Below, piece after piece: positions 1 to 9,262 of a stretch of 64,000 nt of DNA; within the stretch, counting starts at the first letter, position 1; every line of letters starts with the position of its first letter. The notes beneath the pieces are model-generated. The model had not been told where the DNA came from. It was given only the letters and a program-made list of their open reading frames with translations, and did no database searches. Source of the stretch: Pectobacterium betavasculorum (GTDB lineage Bacteria; Pseudomonadota; Gammaproteobacteria; Enterobacterales; Enterobacteriaceae); contig NZ_JQHM01000009.1 in assembly GCF_000749845.1 (NCBI RefSeq), positions 1 to 64,000 on the forward strand, read 5' to 3'. The translations under genes and the position numbers were made by a program.

Positions 1-43
1 AGCAGTAAGCCGGAGCGATCTGGTGGTTGTAGAGAAATTCGGT

Positions 44-120
44 GGAGCGGTAGTTCAGTTGGTTAGAATACCTGCCTGTCACGCAGGGGGTCGCGGGTTC
101 GAGCCCCGTCCGTTCCGCCA
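44..120 (+). tRNA. aspU: tRNA-Asp (GTC anticodon), first copy
   Basis: A 77-nt cloverleaf with encoded CCA end. The anticodon loop reads CTGTCAC, giving GTC for aspartate. It is base-for-base identical to the copy at 5614-5690. The order tRNA-Asp, yafD, mltD, gloB matches the E. coli region downstream of an rRNA operon, so the preceding bases are probably the spacer after a 5S rRNA gene outside the window. The symbol follows this synteny. It is not the island target, since its flank continues directly into a terminator and yafD. Confidence 0.97.
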
Positions 121-130
121 CTTATTAGCA

Positions 131-160
131 AAAAGCCCTAAGTTAACGCTTAGGGCTTTT
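131..160 (+). terminator. Rho-independent terminator after tRNA-Asp copy 1
   Basis: An inverted repeat AGCCCTAAG / CTTAGGGCT with a short loop is followed by TTTT. It lies 10 bases after the tRNA end and most likely terminates the rRNA/tRNA transcript. Confidence 0.85.
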
Positions 161-353
161 CTGCATATGCCTATCTTAGAGTTATCTTAGATCATTTTCT
201 ATTTTTCCTTCCCTATGCGTTTTTTGCCAACTATTTCATCTTTTCCTTTCCTATCGATGGGGTGTCAGTAAGTATGCGGTAAAATTCTTATAACGGAAGG
301 GGGCTTTTTTTTGATAGGGTATTTGGTGTATTGAAACTAATAGTGGATGAGGC

Positions 354-1142
354 GTGCGGAAAAGAACCTATGCAATGAGATATGTTGCCGGCCAACCAGC
401 TGAACGTATCTTCCCTCCTGGGGAAATTCATTACCCTGAGCAAGCTTTACCGACAGGCTCATTGTTGCTTGAGGGGGATATTTTACGCGTAATGGTGTGG
501 AACATTTTTAAGCAGCAAAGGCTGGACTGGCTTTCCGTATTGCAGAATTTCGGTAAAGGTACTCAGTTAGTCCTGTTGCAGGAAGCACAAAGCACGCCAG
601 ATCTCATCCGTTTTGCAACTACTAACTATCTTTCTGCCGATCAAGTTCCTGCGATTATTCTTCCACAACACCCATCAGGAGTCATGACACTATCAGCAGC
701 CCAGCCAGTATATTGCTGTCCTTTACGTGAAAGGGAGCCCTTGTTGCGTTTGGCCAAGTCCTCTTTGGTAACTGTCTATGCGCTTCAGAATGGCCAGAGG
801 TTGATGGTTATTAATATCCATGCGGTTAACTTTAGTTTTGGTGTTGAGGTTTATACCAAGCAACTGGCTGCAATTGGAGATCAACTCGGACATCATCAGG
901 GGCCGGCTATTATGGCTGGAGATTTCAATGCATGGAGTCAACAACGAATCAATGCACTCAATCGGTTTGCGACAAAGATGGGGTTGCAGGAAGTGTATTT
1001 TGTTGATGACCAGCGGCGCAAGGCGTTTGGGCGACCGCTAGACTTCGTTTTTTACCGTGAGTTGACTGTTAATCAGTCTTCCGTTTTGGTGACGCAGGCC
1101 TCAGACCATAACCCACTACTCGTTGAGTTTAGCCTGATTTAA
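354..1142 (+). CDS. yafD: Endonuclease/exonuclease/phosphatase family protein YafD
   Basis: The 262-residue protein closely resembles E. coli YafD, a member of the EEP (DNase I/exonuclease III-like) superfamily. Visible family motifs are the metal-binding Glu in LVLLQEAQ (E77), the AGDFNAW motif near residue 195 and the C-terminal [10 protein letters not shown] near 250, which carry the catalytic Asn/Asp/His residues. Biochemical substrate is not established; a phosphodiesterase or nuclease role is inferred from the fold. Translation starts at GTG with an upstream GATGAGG ribosome site, and the first residues match the E. coli N-terminus. It converges on mltD with a shared terminator. Confidence 0.93.
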   Translation: MRKRTYAMRYVAGQPAERIFPPGEIHYPEQALPTGSLLLEGDILRVMVWNIFKQQRLDWLSVLQNFGKGTQLVLLQEAQSTPDLIRFATTNYLSADQVPAIILPQHPSGVMTLSAAQPVYCCPLREREPLLRLAKSSLVTVYALQNGQRLMVINIHAVNFSFGVEVYTKQLAAIGDQLGHHQGPAIMAGDFNAWSQQRINALNRFATKMGLQEVYFVDDQRRKAFGRPLDFVFYRELTVNQSSVLVTQASDHNPLLVEFSLI

Positions 1143-1150
1143 TCGCCATA

Positions 1151-1189
1151 AAAAAATAGCCCTCCACAAACTGTAGGAGGGCTATTTTT
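1151..1189. terminator. Bidirectional terminator between yafD and mltD
   Basis: The stem TAGCCCTCC / GGAGGGCTA is flanked by an A-run on the left and a T-run on the right, so it can stop both converging transcripts. Confidence 0.88.
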
Positions 1190-1211
1190 CGTTGTTGATT
1201 CTAATACAGCA

Positions 1212-2585
1212 TTAAGAATCAGGTTTTATATTATTGCTAACATAAAGCGTCAGACGATCGCCTGGCTGGATATGGGCATTTTTGTTGATAACCGTATTCC
1301 AACGCATCACATCAGCGATATTTACACCGTGACGTTTAGCAATACTTGCCAGTGAATCACCCTTTCGTACCTGGTAGGTGATAGAGCCGCTATCGTTTGA
1401 AGCTTTAGCAACTTGCAGCGTCTGACCAACTTTGAGCGCACCAGCGCTACGTAAATTGTTCCAGCTCTGCAAATCTTTCGTGCTGATATTAAGGCGTGCT
1501 GCAATCGCCGATAAGGTATCACCTGAGCGCACCTTATACTGCTGTGAGGCTGGCGTTGTCTGCGTTTGCGCTAAGCGTGTCGGTTGAACCGCTGCGATGT
1601 CCCCATCAGCCAGTGAATCTTTCAACTGCTCAACGTGAGCTTTAGGAACCATAATGTAATGTGGCCCATTTGGCGCGGTGACATTACGTTTATAGCCCGA
1701 GTTATAGCTCTTCAGTTTGTTCAACGACAGACCCGCCATCTCAGCGGCTTGTGTCAACTCTATCTGTTGCCCTAGTTCCACCTTGGCTAATGCCCGGCTT
1801 TCATTGGGCTGTGGCAGATTCACGCCATATTTCTTACTATTTTTAAGAATGTCGCTCAAGGCCAACATTTTGGGAACATAAATTGACGTTTCGCGCGGTA
1901 ACGCTAATGCCCAGAAGTTGGTTGATTTTCCTTTCGCTTTATTCGATTTCATCGCCTGCATGACGCGTCCTTCACCACTGTTGTATGCAGCAACTGCCAG
2001 TAACCAGTCACCATCAAACATCGTGTTGAGTCGTTGCATCATATCCAGCGCAGCCGTCGTAGACGCAATCACGTCGCGACGCCCGTCGTACCATTGGTTT
2101 TGTTTCAAACCATAATTACGTCCTGTGCCAGGGATAATCTGCCATAGCCCTGCGGCATTGGCGGATGATGTGGCACTTGGATCAAAAGCGCTCTCCACTA
2201 TGGGTAGTAGTACCAGTTCCATCGGCATTTTACGTTGCTTAATCTGCTCGACTATCCAGTACATGTACGGCTCTGCCCGTAATGTTACATCGTGGAGATA
2301 GCTCTTATTTTTCAAATAACGCGTTTTTTGCTCGCGGATCCGTGCGTTTTCCGGAACCTCCATCTTCAGCTCGTCGCCAATGAAGTTCCACAGATCTCGT
2401 TGCGCGATGCTATCGTCATCTAGCCATCGCGCGGAGGCCTCTCGACCATCTGTGTACTTTCCTGCTTCACTTTGACTTGCCGAAGACAAACTCTGTGCAT
2501 GCTGTTTAGGTTGCGAGGTGTCATGGGGTGAGACCTGACAACCCACCAGCAAGACTGAGGCGATGATCATCGCTTTAGCCTTCAT
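1212..2585 (-). CDS. mltD: Membrane-bound lytic murein transglycosylase D
   Basis: MltD cleaves the glycan strands of peptidoglycan with formation of 1,6-anhydromuramic ends. The 457-residue product has a lipoprotein signal with lipobox LVGC (Cys16), so it is anchored to the outer membrane. The SLT domain carries the catalytic Glu131 in the PIVESAFDP motif, followed by the AAGLWQ segment. Two C-terminal LysM repeats start near residues 348 and 403 and bind peptidoglycan. Length agrees with E. coli MltD. The gene is upstream of nothing on its strand and converges on yafD; gloB lies behind it in the same direction. Confidence 0.97.
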   Translation of the reverse strand: MKAKAMIIASVLLVGCQVSPHDTSQPKQHAQSLSSASQSEAGKYTDGREASARWLDDDSIAQRDLWNFIGDELKMEVPENARIREQKTRYLKNKSYLHDVTLRAEPYMYWIVEQIKQRKMPMELVLLPIVESAFDPSATSSANAAGLWQIIPGTGRNYGLKQNQWYDGRRDVIASTTAALDMMQRLNTMFDGDWLLAVAAYNSGEGRVMQAMKSNKAKGKSTNFWALALPRETSIYVPKMLALSDILKNSKKYGVNLPQPNESRALAKVELGQQIELTQAAEMAGLSLNKLKSYNSGYKRNVTAPNGPHYIMVPKAHVEQLKDSLADGDIAAVQPTRLAQTQTTPASQQYKVRSGDTLSAIAARLNISTKDLQSWNNLRSAGALKVGQTLQVAKASNDSGSITYQVRKGDSLASIAKRHGVNIADVMRWNTVINKNAHIQPGDRLTLYVSNNIKPDS

Positions 2586-2655
2586 ATGTTGGTCAATAGT
2601 TGCTTAAAAGACGAGCAAGGATACTTTGATTGGAGGAATAGCACAACCTAAACCT

Positions 2656-3411
2656 TCAAAAGCAGTCTTTCTTGCTGCGTAGCATCTCAAAAGCTTGCCA
2701 ATTCTCTATATTTTCAGGTTCACTTGATAATTTTCTTTTTAAATCAATTTCATGGCAACGGAGGAATAGGTTGATTTTTCTCTCCAGACCCAGCGTTGTT
2801 GGTAAACTAGACTGCGATTTTTCTCGTATCTGACTGATTTTATGAAGATAAGATTCAATATCTTGATCTTCAGGCCATATGGTATTAGAAAACCTTAAGT
2901 TTGACAGTGTGTACTCATGAGCGCAGCACACCACCGTATCGTCAGGGAGTTTTCCTATTTTTTTAATTGATTCATACATTTGCTTCGGTGTTCCTTCAAA
3001 TATACGACCGCATCCCGCAGAAAATAGCGTATCGCCACAGAACAAAAATGGCGCATTATAGTAAGCAATATGACCAGAAGTGTGTCCTGGAACCTCAATT
3101 ACAGAAAATTCCGAATTTAACAAAGAGACGGTATTTCCTTCCTCCAATAGGTAGGTTGCGCCGCATTTCGCGGTTTCTTTCGGGCCAAAAACGGGCAAGT
3201 TAGGGTAATGATTGAGTATCCTACGGACGCCTCCAACGTGGTCTTTATGGTGGTGAGTGAGCAAAATGGCTTCGGGAAAAAGTGAGTTTTGCTCGAGCGC
3301 ATTAAGCACTGGACTTGCCTCACCAGGATCGACGATCACACAGCGGTTTGCTTTATTACTCAATAACCAAATGTAGTTGTCCTGAAGTGCGGGGATACTG
3401 ATAAGATTCAT
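2656..3411 (-). CDS. gloB: Hydroxyacylglutathione hydrolase (glyoxalase II)
   Basis: This 251-residue metallo-beta-lactamase-fold enzyme hydrolyses S-lactoylglutathione to lactate and glutathione, the second step of methylglyoxal detoxification in the cytoplasm. The binuclear metal signature THHHKDH is present (H53, H55, D57, H58), with further metal ligands in PGHTSGH and CGDTLFSAGCGR and the C-terminal glutathione-binding helical domain. Length is typical for the family. It sits between mltD and the divergent methyltransferase gene yafS, as in E. coli. Confidence 0.97.
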   Translation of the reverse strand: MNLISIPALQDNYIWLLSNKANRCVIVDPGEASPVLNALEQNSLFPEAILLTHHHKDHVGGVRRILNHYPNLPVFGPKETAKCGATYLLEEGNTVSLLNSEFSVIEVPGHTSGHIAYYNAPFLFCGDTLFSAGCGRIFEGTPKQMYESIKKIGKLPDDTVVCCAHEYTLSNLRFSNTIWPEDQDIESYLHKISQIREKSQSSLPTTLGLERKINLFLRCHEIDLKRKLSSEPENIENWQAFEMLRSKKDCF

Positions 3412-3454
3412 TCATCACCTCTTTTTGCTAGTAGCCTGGGGACGACAATAGAAG

Positions 3455-4165
3455 ATGAAATCGGCACAAATCCCTCAGACCATTGTTGCACCTGATTCAT
3501 GGGATGATATCACCTGCGGGCAATTTTATCGTGAGTCGCTTGAACAGGCCTTGTTGCCATGGTGGCCAAAACTCTTTGGTTTTCACCTTATCAAGATCGG
3601 TGCACTGAGTGCGGAAATCCACGTAACAGAGTGCGCGATTGCGCATCAGGTCAATGTTGCTCCACACGGTGATAATCTTCAGATCATGGCTGATGCCTAT
3701 CAATTACCTTTCTCTGAAAAGTCGATTGATGCCTGTTTGCTTGCTCAAACGCTCTCTTATTCATCGGACCCACATCGTATTTTGCGGGAGGTTGATCGTG
3801 TATTAGTGGATGATGGTTGGTTAATACTCAGCACGTTTAATCCGATTAGTCTGGTTGGTCTTGGCAAACTGATCCCTCGGATTAATAAAAAACATCCCTA
3901 TTGCAGTCGCATGTTTACTCAAAGGCGTATCACGGACTGGCTGGGACTATTGAACTATGAGGTTATTCATCAGACTCATTTTCACGTTACGCCATGGCGA
4001 AGGAATAAAGGGAAGCTGAATAAACATATTCCGATGTTGGGATGCATGACGCTGATTATTGCTCGAAAGCGAACCATTCCACTGACGTTCACGCCGATGA
4101 GAGCACGGTTGCGGAAAGCATCTGTGCGCCGCACGGTGGGCGCAACAAAGATATATCGGAGATGA
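3455..4165 (+). CDS. yafS: YafS-type SAM-dependent methyltransferase
   Basis: The 236-residue protein has a methyltransferase type 11 core: a hydrophobic run followed by LPFSEKSIDACLLAQTL near residues 82-100 is the typical post-I/motif II region, and the LREVDRVLVDDGWLILSTFNP stretch near 110-130 is motif III. It matches E. coli YafS in size and position between gloB (divergent) and rnhA (convergent). Its substrate is unknown. The first glycine motif is weak, so the SAM-binding claim rests on the family assignment. Confidence 0.88.
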   Translation: MKSAQIPQTIVAPDSWDDITCGQFYRESLEQALLPWWPKLFGFHLIKIGALSAEIHVTECAIAHQVNVAPHGDNLQIMADAYQLPFSEKSIDACLLAQTLSYSSDPHRILREVDRVLVDDGWLILSTFNPISLVGLGKLIPRINKKHPYCSRMFTQRRITDWLGLLNYEVIHQTHFHVTPWRRNKGKLNKHIPMLGCMTLIIARKRTIPLTFTPMRARLRKASVRRTVGATKIYRR

Positions 4166-4184
4166 GGTAGACGCCTCAGGTGAT

Positions 4185-4649
4185 TTAGTCAGCTTGATAA
4201 CCCGTGTCATCAAGTGTTGGTGCACTTGCCGCAGCGCGAGCGAGTTCATCACAGCGTTCGTTTTCCGGGTGACCCGCATGCCCCTTTACCCATTCCCAGC
4301 GCACGGAATGGCGCTGAATCGCGGTATCCAGCCTTTTCCAGAGATCGACATTTTTGACTGGCTTTTTGTCAGCGGTTTTCCAACCACGCTTTTTCCAGTT
4401 ATGAATCCAACTGGTGATACCCTGACGAACATATTGACTGTCTGTGCTGAGTACGACGTCACAATCAGTGGTCAGTGTTTCAAGCGCTGCAATAGCGGCC
4501 ATCAATTCCATTCTGTTATTCGTCGTAAGACGATAACCTTCACTTAATGCTTTTTCGTGCAGCTTGTAGCGCAGCAGGGCGCCATAACCGCCGGGGCCGG
4601 GATTACCGAGGCAAGATCCGTCGGTGAAAATTTCTACCTGTTTGCGCAT
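4185..4649 (-). CDS. rnhA: Ribonuclease HI
   Basis: RNase HI degrades the RNA strand of RNA-DNA hybrids. The 154-residue protein has the full catalytic set at E. coli numbering: D10 in IFTDGSC, E48 in NRMELM, D70 in LSTDSQY and D134 in NERCDEL. A longer reading frame exists upstream, but the ATG at 4649 gives the known N-terminus [11 protein letters not shown]. It is divergent from dnaQ, with only 55 bp between starts, the classic rnhA-dnaQ arrangement with overlapping promoters. Confidence 0.97.
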   Translation of the reverse strand: MRKQVEIFTDGSCLGNPGPGGYGALLRYKLHEKALSEGYRLTTNNRMELMAAIAALETLTTDCDVVLSTDSQYVRQGITSWIHNWKKRGWKTADKKPVKNVDLWKRLDTAIQRHSVRWEWVKGHAGHPENERCDELARAAASAPTLDDTGYQAD

Positions 4650-4704
4650 CTCTGGTAGACTCTCCCTTATGGTAAAAACGGCAAGTCTGACATAAACGAA
4701 AACG

Positions 4705-5442
4705 ATGAGCACTGAAATTACGCGACAAATCGTCCTGGATACAGAAACCACCGGTATGAATAAGCTGGGGGTTCACTACGAAGGGCATAAAATTATCGAG
4801 ATCGGTGCGGTCGAAGTGATTAACCGCCGCCTGACTGGCCGTCATTTTCACGTCTACATCAAACCCGATCGTTTAGTGGATCCAGAAGCCTATAACGTAC
4901 ATGGTATCAGCGATGAGTTTCTTGCTGATAAACCGACGTATGCTGACATTGCAGATGATTTTCTCGATTTTATCCGTGGTGCGGAGTTGGTCATTCATAA
5001 CGCGACGTTTGATATCGGCTTTATGGATTATGAATTTCGATTGCTGAACCGGGATATTCCCAAGACGGAGACGTTCTGTAAGATCACTGATAGCCTGTTT
5101 ATGGCGCGGAAGATCTTTCCCGGTAAGCGAAACAGTTTGGATGCGCTCTGCGATCGCTATTTGATAGACAACAGCAAGCGTACGTTGCACGGCGCATTGC
5201 TCGATGCCGAGATTTTGGCAGAAGTTTATCTGGCGATGACCGGTGGTCAAACTTCCCTGACATTTTCGATGGAAGGTGAGGCGCAGCAGCAGAATGATAA
5301 TAGCGAAACGATCCAAAGGATTGTCCGCCCACAATCGGCATTAAAGGTGCTTTATGCTGATGAAGCAGAGTTATTAGCGCATGAACAACGACTGGATCTA
5401 ATTGCTAAAAAAGGGGGGAGTTGCCTGTGGCGAGTGGAATAA
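4705..5442 (+). CDS. dnaQ: DNA polymerase III epsilon subunit (proofreading exonuclease)
   Basis: Epsilon gives 3'-5' proofreading in the replicative polymerase core, bound to alpha and theta. The 245-residue protein shows Exo I D12/E14 in LDTETTG, Exo II D103 in NATFDIGF, and Exo III H162/D167 in LHGALLDAE. The C-terminal tail after residue 190 is the Q-linker and alpha-binding segment. Divergent from rnhA, upstream of the second tRNA-Asp gene, as in E. coli. Confidence 0.97.
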   Translation: MSTEITRQIVLDTETTGMNKLGVHYEGHKIIEIGAVEVINRRLTGRHFHVYIKPDRLVDPEAYNVHGISDEFLADKPTYADIADDFLDFIRGAELVIHNATFDIGFMDYEFRLLNRDIPKTETFCKITDSLFMARKIFPGKRNSLDALCDRYLIDNSKRTLHGALLDAEILAEVYLAMTGGQTSLTFSMEGEAQQQNDNSETIQRIVRPQSALKVLYADEAELLAHEQRLDLIAKKGGSCLWRVE

Positions 5443-5560
5443 CACCGCCGGAATATCGCCCTTTGCGTAGCAGAACAAATAGGTTGATGACGTCGTGGGT
5501 GAGAGAATAGTCAGTGAGATGAAATTATAAGCAAACAGAAACGGTTAGTTATAAAAAGCA

Positions 5561-5589
5561 TTGACGTAATAGTGCCATCATCTTAGTAT
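5561..5589 (+). promoter_or_regulatory. Sigma70-type promoter of the second tRNA-Asp gene
   Basis: A -35 TTGACG and a -10 TAGTAT are separated by exactly 17 bp, ending 24 bp before the tRNA. The segment between the -10 and the tRNA contains CCCGCTC, a GC-rich discriminator typical of stringently controlled stable-RNA promoters. Read from sequence; activity is inferred. Confidence 0.75.
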
Positions 5590-5613
5590 TCATCCCGCTC
5601 AGTGAGCACGAGT

Positions 5614-5690
5614 GGAGCGGTAGTTCAGTTGGTTAGAATACCTGCCTGTCACGCAGGGGGTCGCGGGTTCGAGCCCCGTCCGTTCCGCCA
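5614..5690 (+). tRNA. aspV: tRNA-Asp (GTC anticodon), second copy and island integration target
   Basis: It is identical over 77 nt to the tRNA at 44-120. Downstream of dnaQ it occupies the E. coli aspV position. Its last 15 bases plus four flanking bases recur at 40008-40026, so integration used the tRNA 3' end and restored an intact gene. The anticodon G34 is the queuosine position glutamylated by the gluQ product encoded further right. Confidence 0.97.
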
Positions 5691-5694
5691 CTTA
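5676..5694 (+). repeat. attL, left direct repeat of the genomic island
   Basis: The 19-bp sequence CCGTCCGTTCCGCCACTTA covers the tRNA-Asp 3' end and four bases beyond. It is repeated exactly at 40008-40026 in the same orientation, where no tRNA is present. A P4-type integrase fragment follows 260 bp inside. Confidence 0.88.
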
Positions 5695-5732
5695 CTTATT
5701 CCGAGGTGTATTTATACATCTCTGGATGAATG

Positions 5733-5769
5733 AAAACCGTATCGCTGTCAAAGGCATACGGTTTTTTTT
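5733..5769 (+). terminator. Terminator after tRNA-Asp copy 2
   Basis: AAACCGTAT and ATACGGTTT form a stem separated by a short loop and are followed by a run of eight T. By position it lies inside the island, so it came with the element and replaced the original terminator, which now sits at 40033-40063. Confidence 0.85.
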
Positions 5770-5809
5770 CGTCTCTATGATACCCTCGGTATAGCAGGGT
5801 ATCCGGCGC

Positions 5810-5865
5810 AAAATGGCCCACGAAATGGCCTACGCGTCGGAAAGAGAAATTTCGTAGGCCATTTT
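5810..5865. repeat. Likely integrase arm-type sites at the left end
   Basis: Three copies of a short motif occur in 56 bp: AAAATGGCCCACG (5810), AAATGGCCTACG (5823) and its inverse CGTAGGCCATTTT (5853). The core AAAATGGCCTA occurs again at 39922-39932 near the right end. Position next to att sites and the integrase gene suggests arm binding sites; this is inference. Confidence 0.5.
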
Positions 5866-5951
5866 GGTTTTGTGGCTGAGAAAAGGTTGCGGATACAGGA
5901 CATTACACCATTCCCGTCGTTTGGCTTTTAACGACAACCAAGGAGTGAACG

Positions 5952-6166
5952 ATGGCCGTAACCCACCGCCTGCTTTCTGCCGTCGCAGTACAAAAAGCAA
6001 AATCCGCTGCTAAAGATTATGAACTGTCTGATGGTCATGGCCTGACACTTTCCATCAGAACCACAGGTAAGAAAATCTGGCGTTTTCGTTACCAGCGCCC
6101 CAATTCCGCAACGCGTACCAATATCACGCTGGGCCATTATCCTGCCATGACGCTGGCTGTCGCGCG
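5952..6166 (+). pseudogene. Truncated P4-family tyrosine recombinase (integrase)
   Basis: About 72 residues match the N-terminal arm-binding domain (DUF4102 type) of P4-like integrases: a start MAVTHRLLSAVAVQ, the segment YELSDGHGLTLSI and LGHYPAMTLA. The start has a good site AAGGAGTGAACG just upstream. After residue 72 the frame runs into the antisense of a helicase gene, so the core-binding and catalytic R-H-R-Y domains are gone. Its position next to attL identifies it as the enzyme that once integrated the island. The break coincides with the break of the helicase, which implies a single deletion. Confidence 0.85.
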
Positions 6167-7217
6167 TGTACTCATGGCCTTCGTCCACCACCATCAGATC
6201 GAACGTGTTTTTGGGCAAATGGCGCTTAATGTATTCACTGGCCTGGTAATTCCCTTCGCCGAAGCCGAATTCAACATTCGCCATGGCGCGTTCCATGCGC
6301 TGTGCCTGGCGGTCGGAAAACACCAGTTCACCGCTACTGTCCATCAGGTTGATGAATTCGTAGAGGTTATCGCCGAGCATAGACGCCAGAAACGCGTCGC
6401 CAAAGGCATTTTTCAGTTTTCTGGCCGTTGCATCGCCGATGGTCGGGATGCGTTTCAACGCCTTATTCACCATCTGAGACTGTAAATCATCAGACAGGGC
6501 ATTCGGGCGTATCAGCGTCCACAGCGGCGTCTGGCAGTGTGAGCACTTGCGGGGCTTTTCTTCCTGTCGCAGGTGGTTTAGTGCAAGCCAGTTGCCGTCC
6601 GTATCGGTAATGGGCCGACCGCAGTCGGGGCAGACGCCGAAGGGGATGCCTTGCCGGCGACGTACCGCGCAGGCGGGTTTCCAGTGGTAGCCCATGCGCA
6701 TCCGTACTCGGCCGAGGATAAAAAACTCAGGGCCGGTAACGGGAACGTGAAGCCGCTCGCGCAGCAACATCAATTTTATCAGCGTATCCGGGCCGTTGAG
6801 CACCCAGACACGGGCATTGTCGATGGTTTCCTGAATTTCCCGCCGCCACTTGTAAACCAGATGCGGCGGCGAGAGCACCAGCGTGCGGCGGAAGCCTTCT
6901 CGGTACAGAACGGCTGCCGTGGCGATGGCTAGCAGCGTTTTTCCGCAACCCATCTCGCCATTGATAATGGCGGCATGTTCGTTACGTTCGACCAGCAGCT
7001 TTGCCACTGCCTGGACGGTATCGGCCTGTGCCGGGAACGGGCGGCGTTTTAGCATGTCCATCACAGCCTGCCGTTTCCGGTCGGGCGTACCGTCATAAAC
7101 GGGGGGAAGGGACTGGTTTAGCGACGCCAGCAAGCTGTCGCCGAATTCGTCGATAAACTGATTCAGTGGAAAAACAGCGGGTGAAGCCGTTGACGGAGAT
7201 GTCTCGGTCATAGTCAT
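6166..7217 (-). pseudogene. 3'-truncated SNF2/DEAD-type helicase of the ICE accessory kind
   Basis: About 350 residues remain. Motif I GEMGCGKT (near residue 87) is the Walker A, and VVDEGHEY (near 344) is the Walker B/DExH box. Between them lie paired CxxC motifs (CPDCGRP and CSHCQTP) that form a zinc ribbon. The reading continues into antisense integrase sequence right after the DExH box, so motifs III-VI are missing and the enzyme cannot be active. Helicases of this arrangement usually neighbour a SAM-methyltransferase-like gene in integrative conjugative elements, as here. The exact family is inferred. Confidence 0.75.
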
Positions 7218-7299
7218 GTTCCTCGTAATGAAGAACGGGACAGATTTCTCCCTGTCGGGAGCGCTGTCCCGTCAGGGGGGCGTTATTGATGGCGGCGGG

Positions 7300-8175
7300 T
7301 TAACGAATGGTGATCAGTTGCCCGAAGGTTTCTGAGTCCGGCGTCATATCCCAGGCGGAAATGGCTGGAATAAAACGATCCGTCATCGTCGTGGTCTCGG
7401 TAATTTCACCCTCGTCGTTTTCAGTGAATTCGGTTTTACGATCTTTCACTTTATAGGTGTCGCCGCGAACCACCAGCGTGCGGCCCGATGGCGAGGTGAT
7501 CGTGCCGCTGATCGCGCCTGCGGCCAGCGCCAGTGCGAGATGCCAGCGGGAAAGTTGCTTTGCCGGTGGCCGTGGTGGCTGTGGCTGAAGGCAAAGCTCA
7601 GTGGAGAATGCCGGCCATAGCCCTTTCAACTGTTTCATTTCTTCTTCAAGCTGAACGGGTTCGAGCGTGACGCGGTAAAAATGTTTCAGCGACTGCCGGG
7701 CGACGGGGACACGGTAAGGCGTTTCCCACATATCGGGCAGCGCTGGTGTGGTCTCCTCGCCTTGCCCGACACGCAGCAGACTCCGCTGGAGTTGTTTGAC
7801 GTCATCGGTATGTCGCTGGTGCTGGCGGATCCGGCGGCCAAAAATCACCACCTGCTTAAACTGATCCGCGGCGGCGGAAAATAGCCGCACATCCGTAAAG
7901 CTGTTCGCCAGCCAGCCCGCGAATTCGCGATCAAGCGTGTAATACGGAATAATCAATACCAAGATACCGCCGTATTGCAGATTGCCCAGGGTGCGCTGGT
8001 AAAACAGCTTTTCCAGCCGGGCGCGGCCTTTGCGGTCGGTTTCCTGTTTACCATTGACCAGATCGCCGTAGGGCGGGTTGAGAAACAACAGCGAAAAGGC
8101 CTGTTGCGAGATAACCGTGTCCATCAGATCACCGTGCAGGGACAGATCGGCCATATACCGTCGGATGATGCCCAT
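7300..8175 (-). pseudogene. 5'-truncated SAM-methyltransferase-like protein (DUF6094 type)
   Basis: The remaining 291 residues contain the amino-methyltransferase motif IV as LNPPYGD near residue 33, followed by a conserved ILVLIIPYYTLD stretch. The SAM-binding motif I that should precede NPPY is absent, because the frame has no similarity upstream of the ATG at 8175. The downstream helicase remnant begins 82 bp after its stop. Proteins of this type occur beside helicases in conjugative elements; function is not established. A real, shorter start cannot be excluded but the missing motif I argues for a remnant. Confidence 0.65.
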
Positions 8176-8685
8176 TGTTCAAAGATGGACAGCAGTTTAT
8201 AAGGCTGGTTAATCAACGGGCTGATGACTTCATTATGTTTGCAGGACAGCCAAAACAGGCGGGATAATGGGGTAGATATTCGTGTTGAAGTGGGGGGGAT
8301 AAGAGGGACTTTATTTCTAACGGGCATTCTGATTAATTTTTCAAGTTCAGCATGCCGGATGACGAAGCAGGCATCTTGGGGTAGGGCATGTAAAGGGAAG
8401 TAACCTTTTTATTCTGTCATGCCATGTAATATTTTCAAATATCTGAAATATTTTTCCTGAAATAGCAACCGAAATTCCATAATTTATCGTATTTTCGCCA
8501 GTTATCGGCAACGGAAGATTCAGGGACTGGGCCAGTAGGTGTTGTATCACAACATATTCCTGTCCTATTAATGGCGTATCAAGAATTTTGTGTACAAAAA
8601 AATGAACTCTCCTTCGGTATCGACAATTAAGTTTCGTTCATTAACTATGCAATTTTTGTCAAGTAGACAGAGCCGATGAATAAGA
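8176..8685. other. Gene-poor AT-rich stretch in the island left arm
   Basis: About 510 bp with only short open frames on the minus strand (for example about 67 codons at 8347-8550) that lack a clear ribosome site and that I do not recognise. The right part is strongly AT-rich. It is probably the decayed sequence upstream of the methyltransferase remnant. No RNA gene or clear repeat was seen. Confidence 0.4.
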
Positions 8686-8922
8686 CTATTTTTTTGTCTG
8701 TTTGAGTTTTATTTTATTATTTATTGTTCGGATTTTTCTTAATCTTACGGGGGACTGAAAATAAATGGAAAGATATATTTTCCCACATAAAGCATCTCGA
8801 TAAATATCACTTTTAGTTATTTTTATGTTTGTTGATTGGTTAACTATTTTAACTGCTTCTTGTATCGTAGCCCAGTCCGGTATTCTGTTATTTGACGTTA
8901 AGGGTATATTATGGCTATTCAT
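8686..8922 (-). CDS. Small protein of unknown function, possibly an N-terminal remnant
   Basis: A 78-residue frame begins at an ATG preceded by the strong site AAAGGAGATAGATT. The protein has the segment IPDWATIQEAVKIVNQ and ends in a lysine-rich tail. I do not recognise a domain, and no signal peptide or membrane segment is visible. The basic tail after the SPVRLRKI segment looks like read-through of a junction, so this could be the first part of a longer protein. It is isolated between methyltransferase and transposase remnants. Confidence 0.45.
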   Translation of the reverse strand: MNSHNIPLTSNNRIPDWATIQEAVKIVNQSTNIKITKSDIYRDALCGKIYLSIYFQSPVRLRKIRTINNKIKLKQTKK

Positions 8923-8991
8923 AATCTATCTCCTTTTACATGACGAAATTTACTGTGATAAAAGTAATTGTTAATGATAATTCTGCTTCGA

Positions 8992-9262
8992 AAGCGTCAT
9001 ACCACACGGCGATAGCGGTGTCGCTTTTAATCTGCCCGAGCACCAGTTGATTGGCGCACGCATAAGCGCTGATCATATGAATGGTGCTGTAACGATCTTC
9101 CCGATTATAAGAGCCGCGCAGGGCTTTACCATCAATGGCAACACTTCACCCTGAGTCAGGTTGTGTACTGAGCGCATCCAACTCAGAAAGCACGCGTGAA
9201 CAGCGGACTGCTCGATGGTCGAGATGAGACGGTCAAAGGTATCATCGACGGTAATCCCCCCG
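8992..9262 (-). pseudogene. ISAs1-family transposase remnant
   Basis: On the minus strand the translation gives VDDTFDRLISTIEQS followed, after a one-base loss, by VAIDGKALRGSYNRED and HMISAYACANQLVLGQ. The IDGK-LRGS block is diagnostic for ISAs1/H-repeat DDE transposases. Only about 90 codons remain, with a frameshift between the two blocks (around 9150) and no ends, so this is debris. Confidence 0.75.

Noticed and set aside
8347..8550. 67-codon minus-strand frame in the island left arm
   Set aside because: No ribosome site, no recognisable domain, and it lies in decayed AT-rich sequence.
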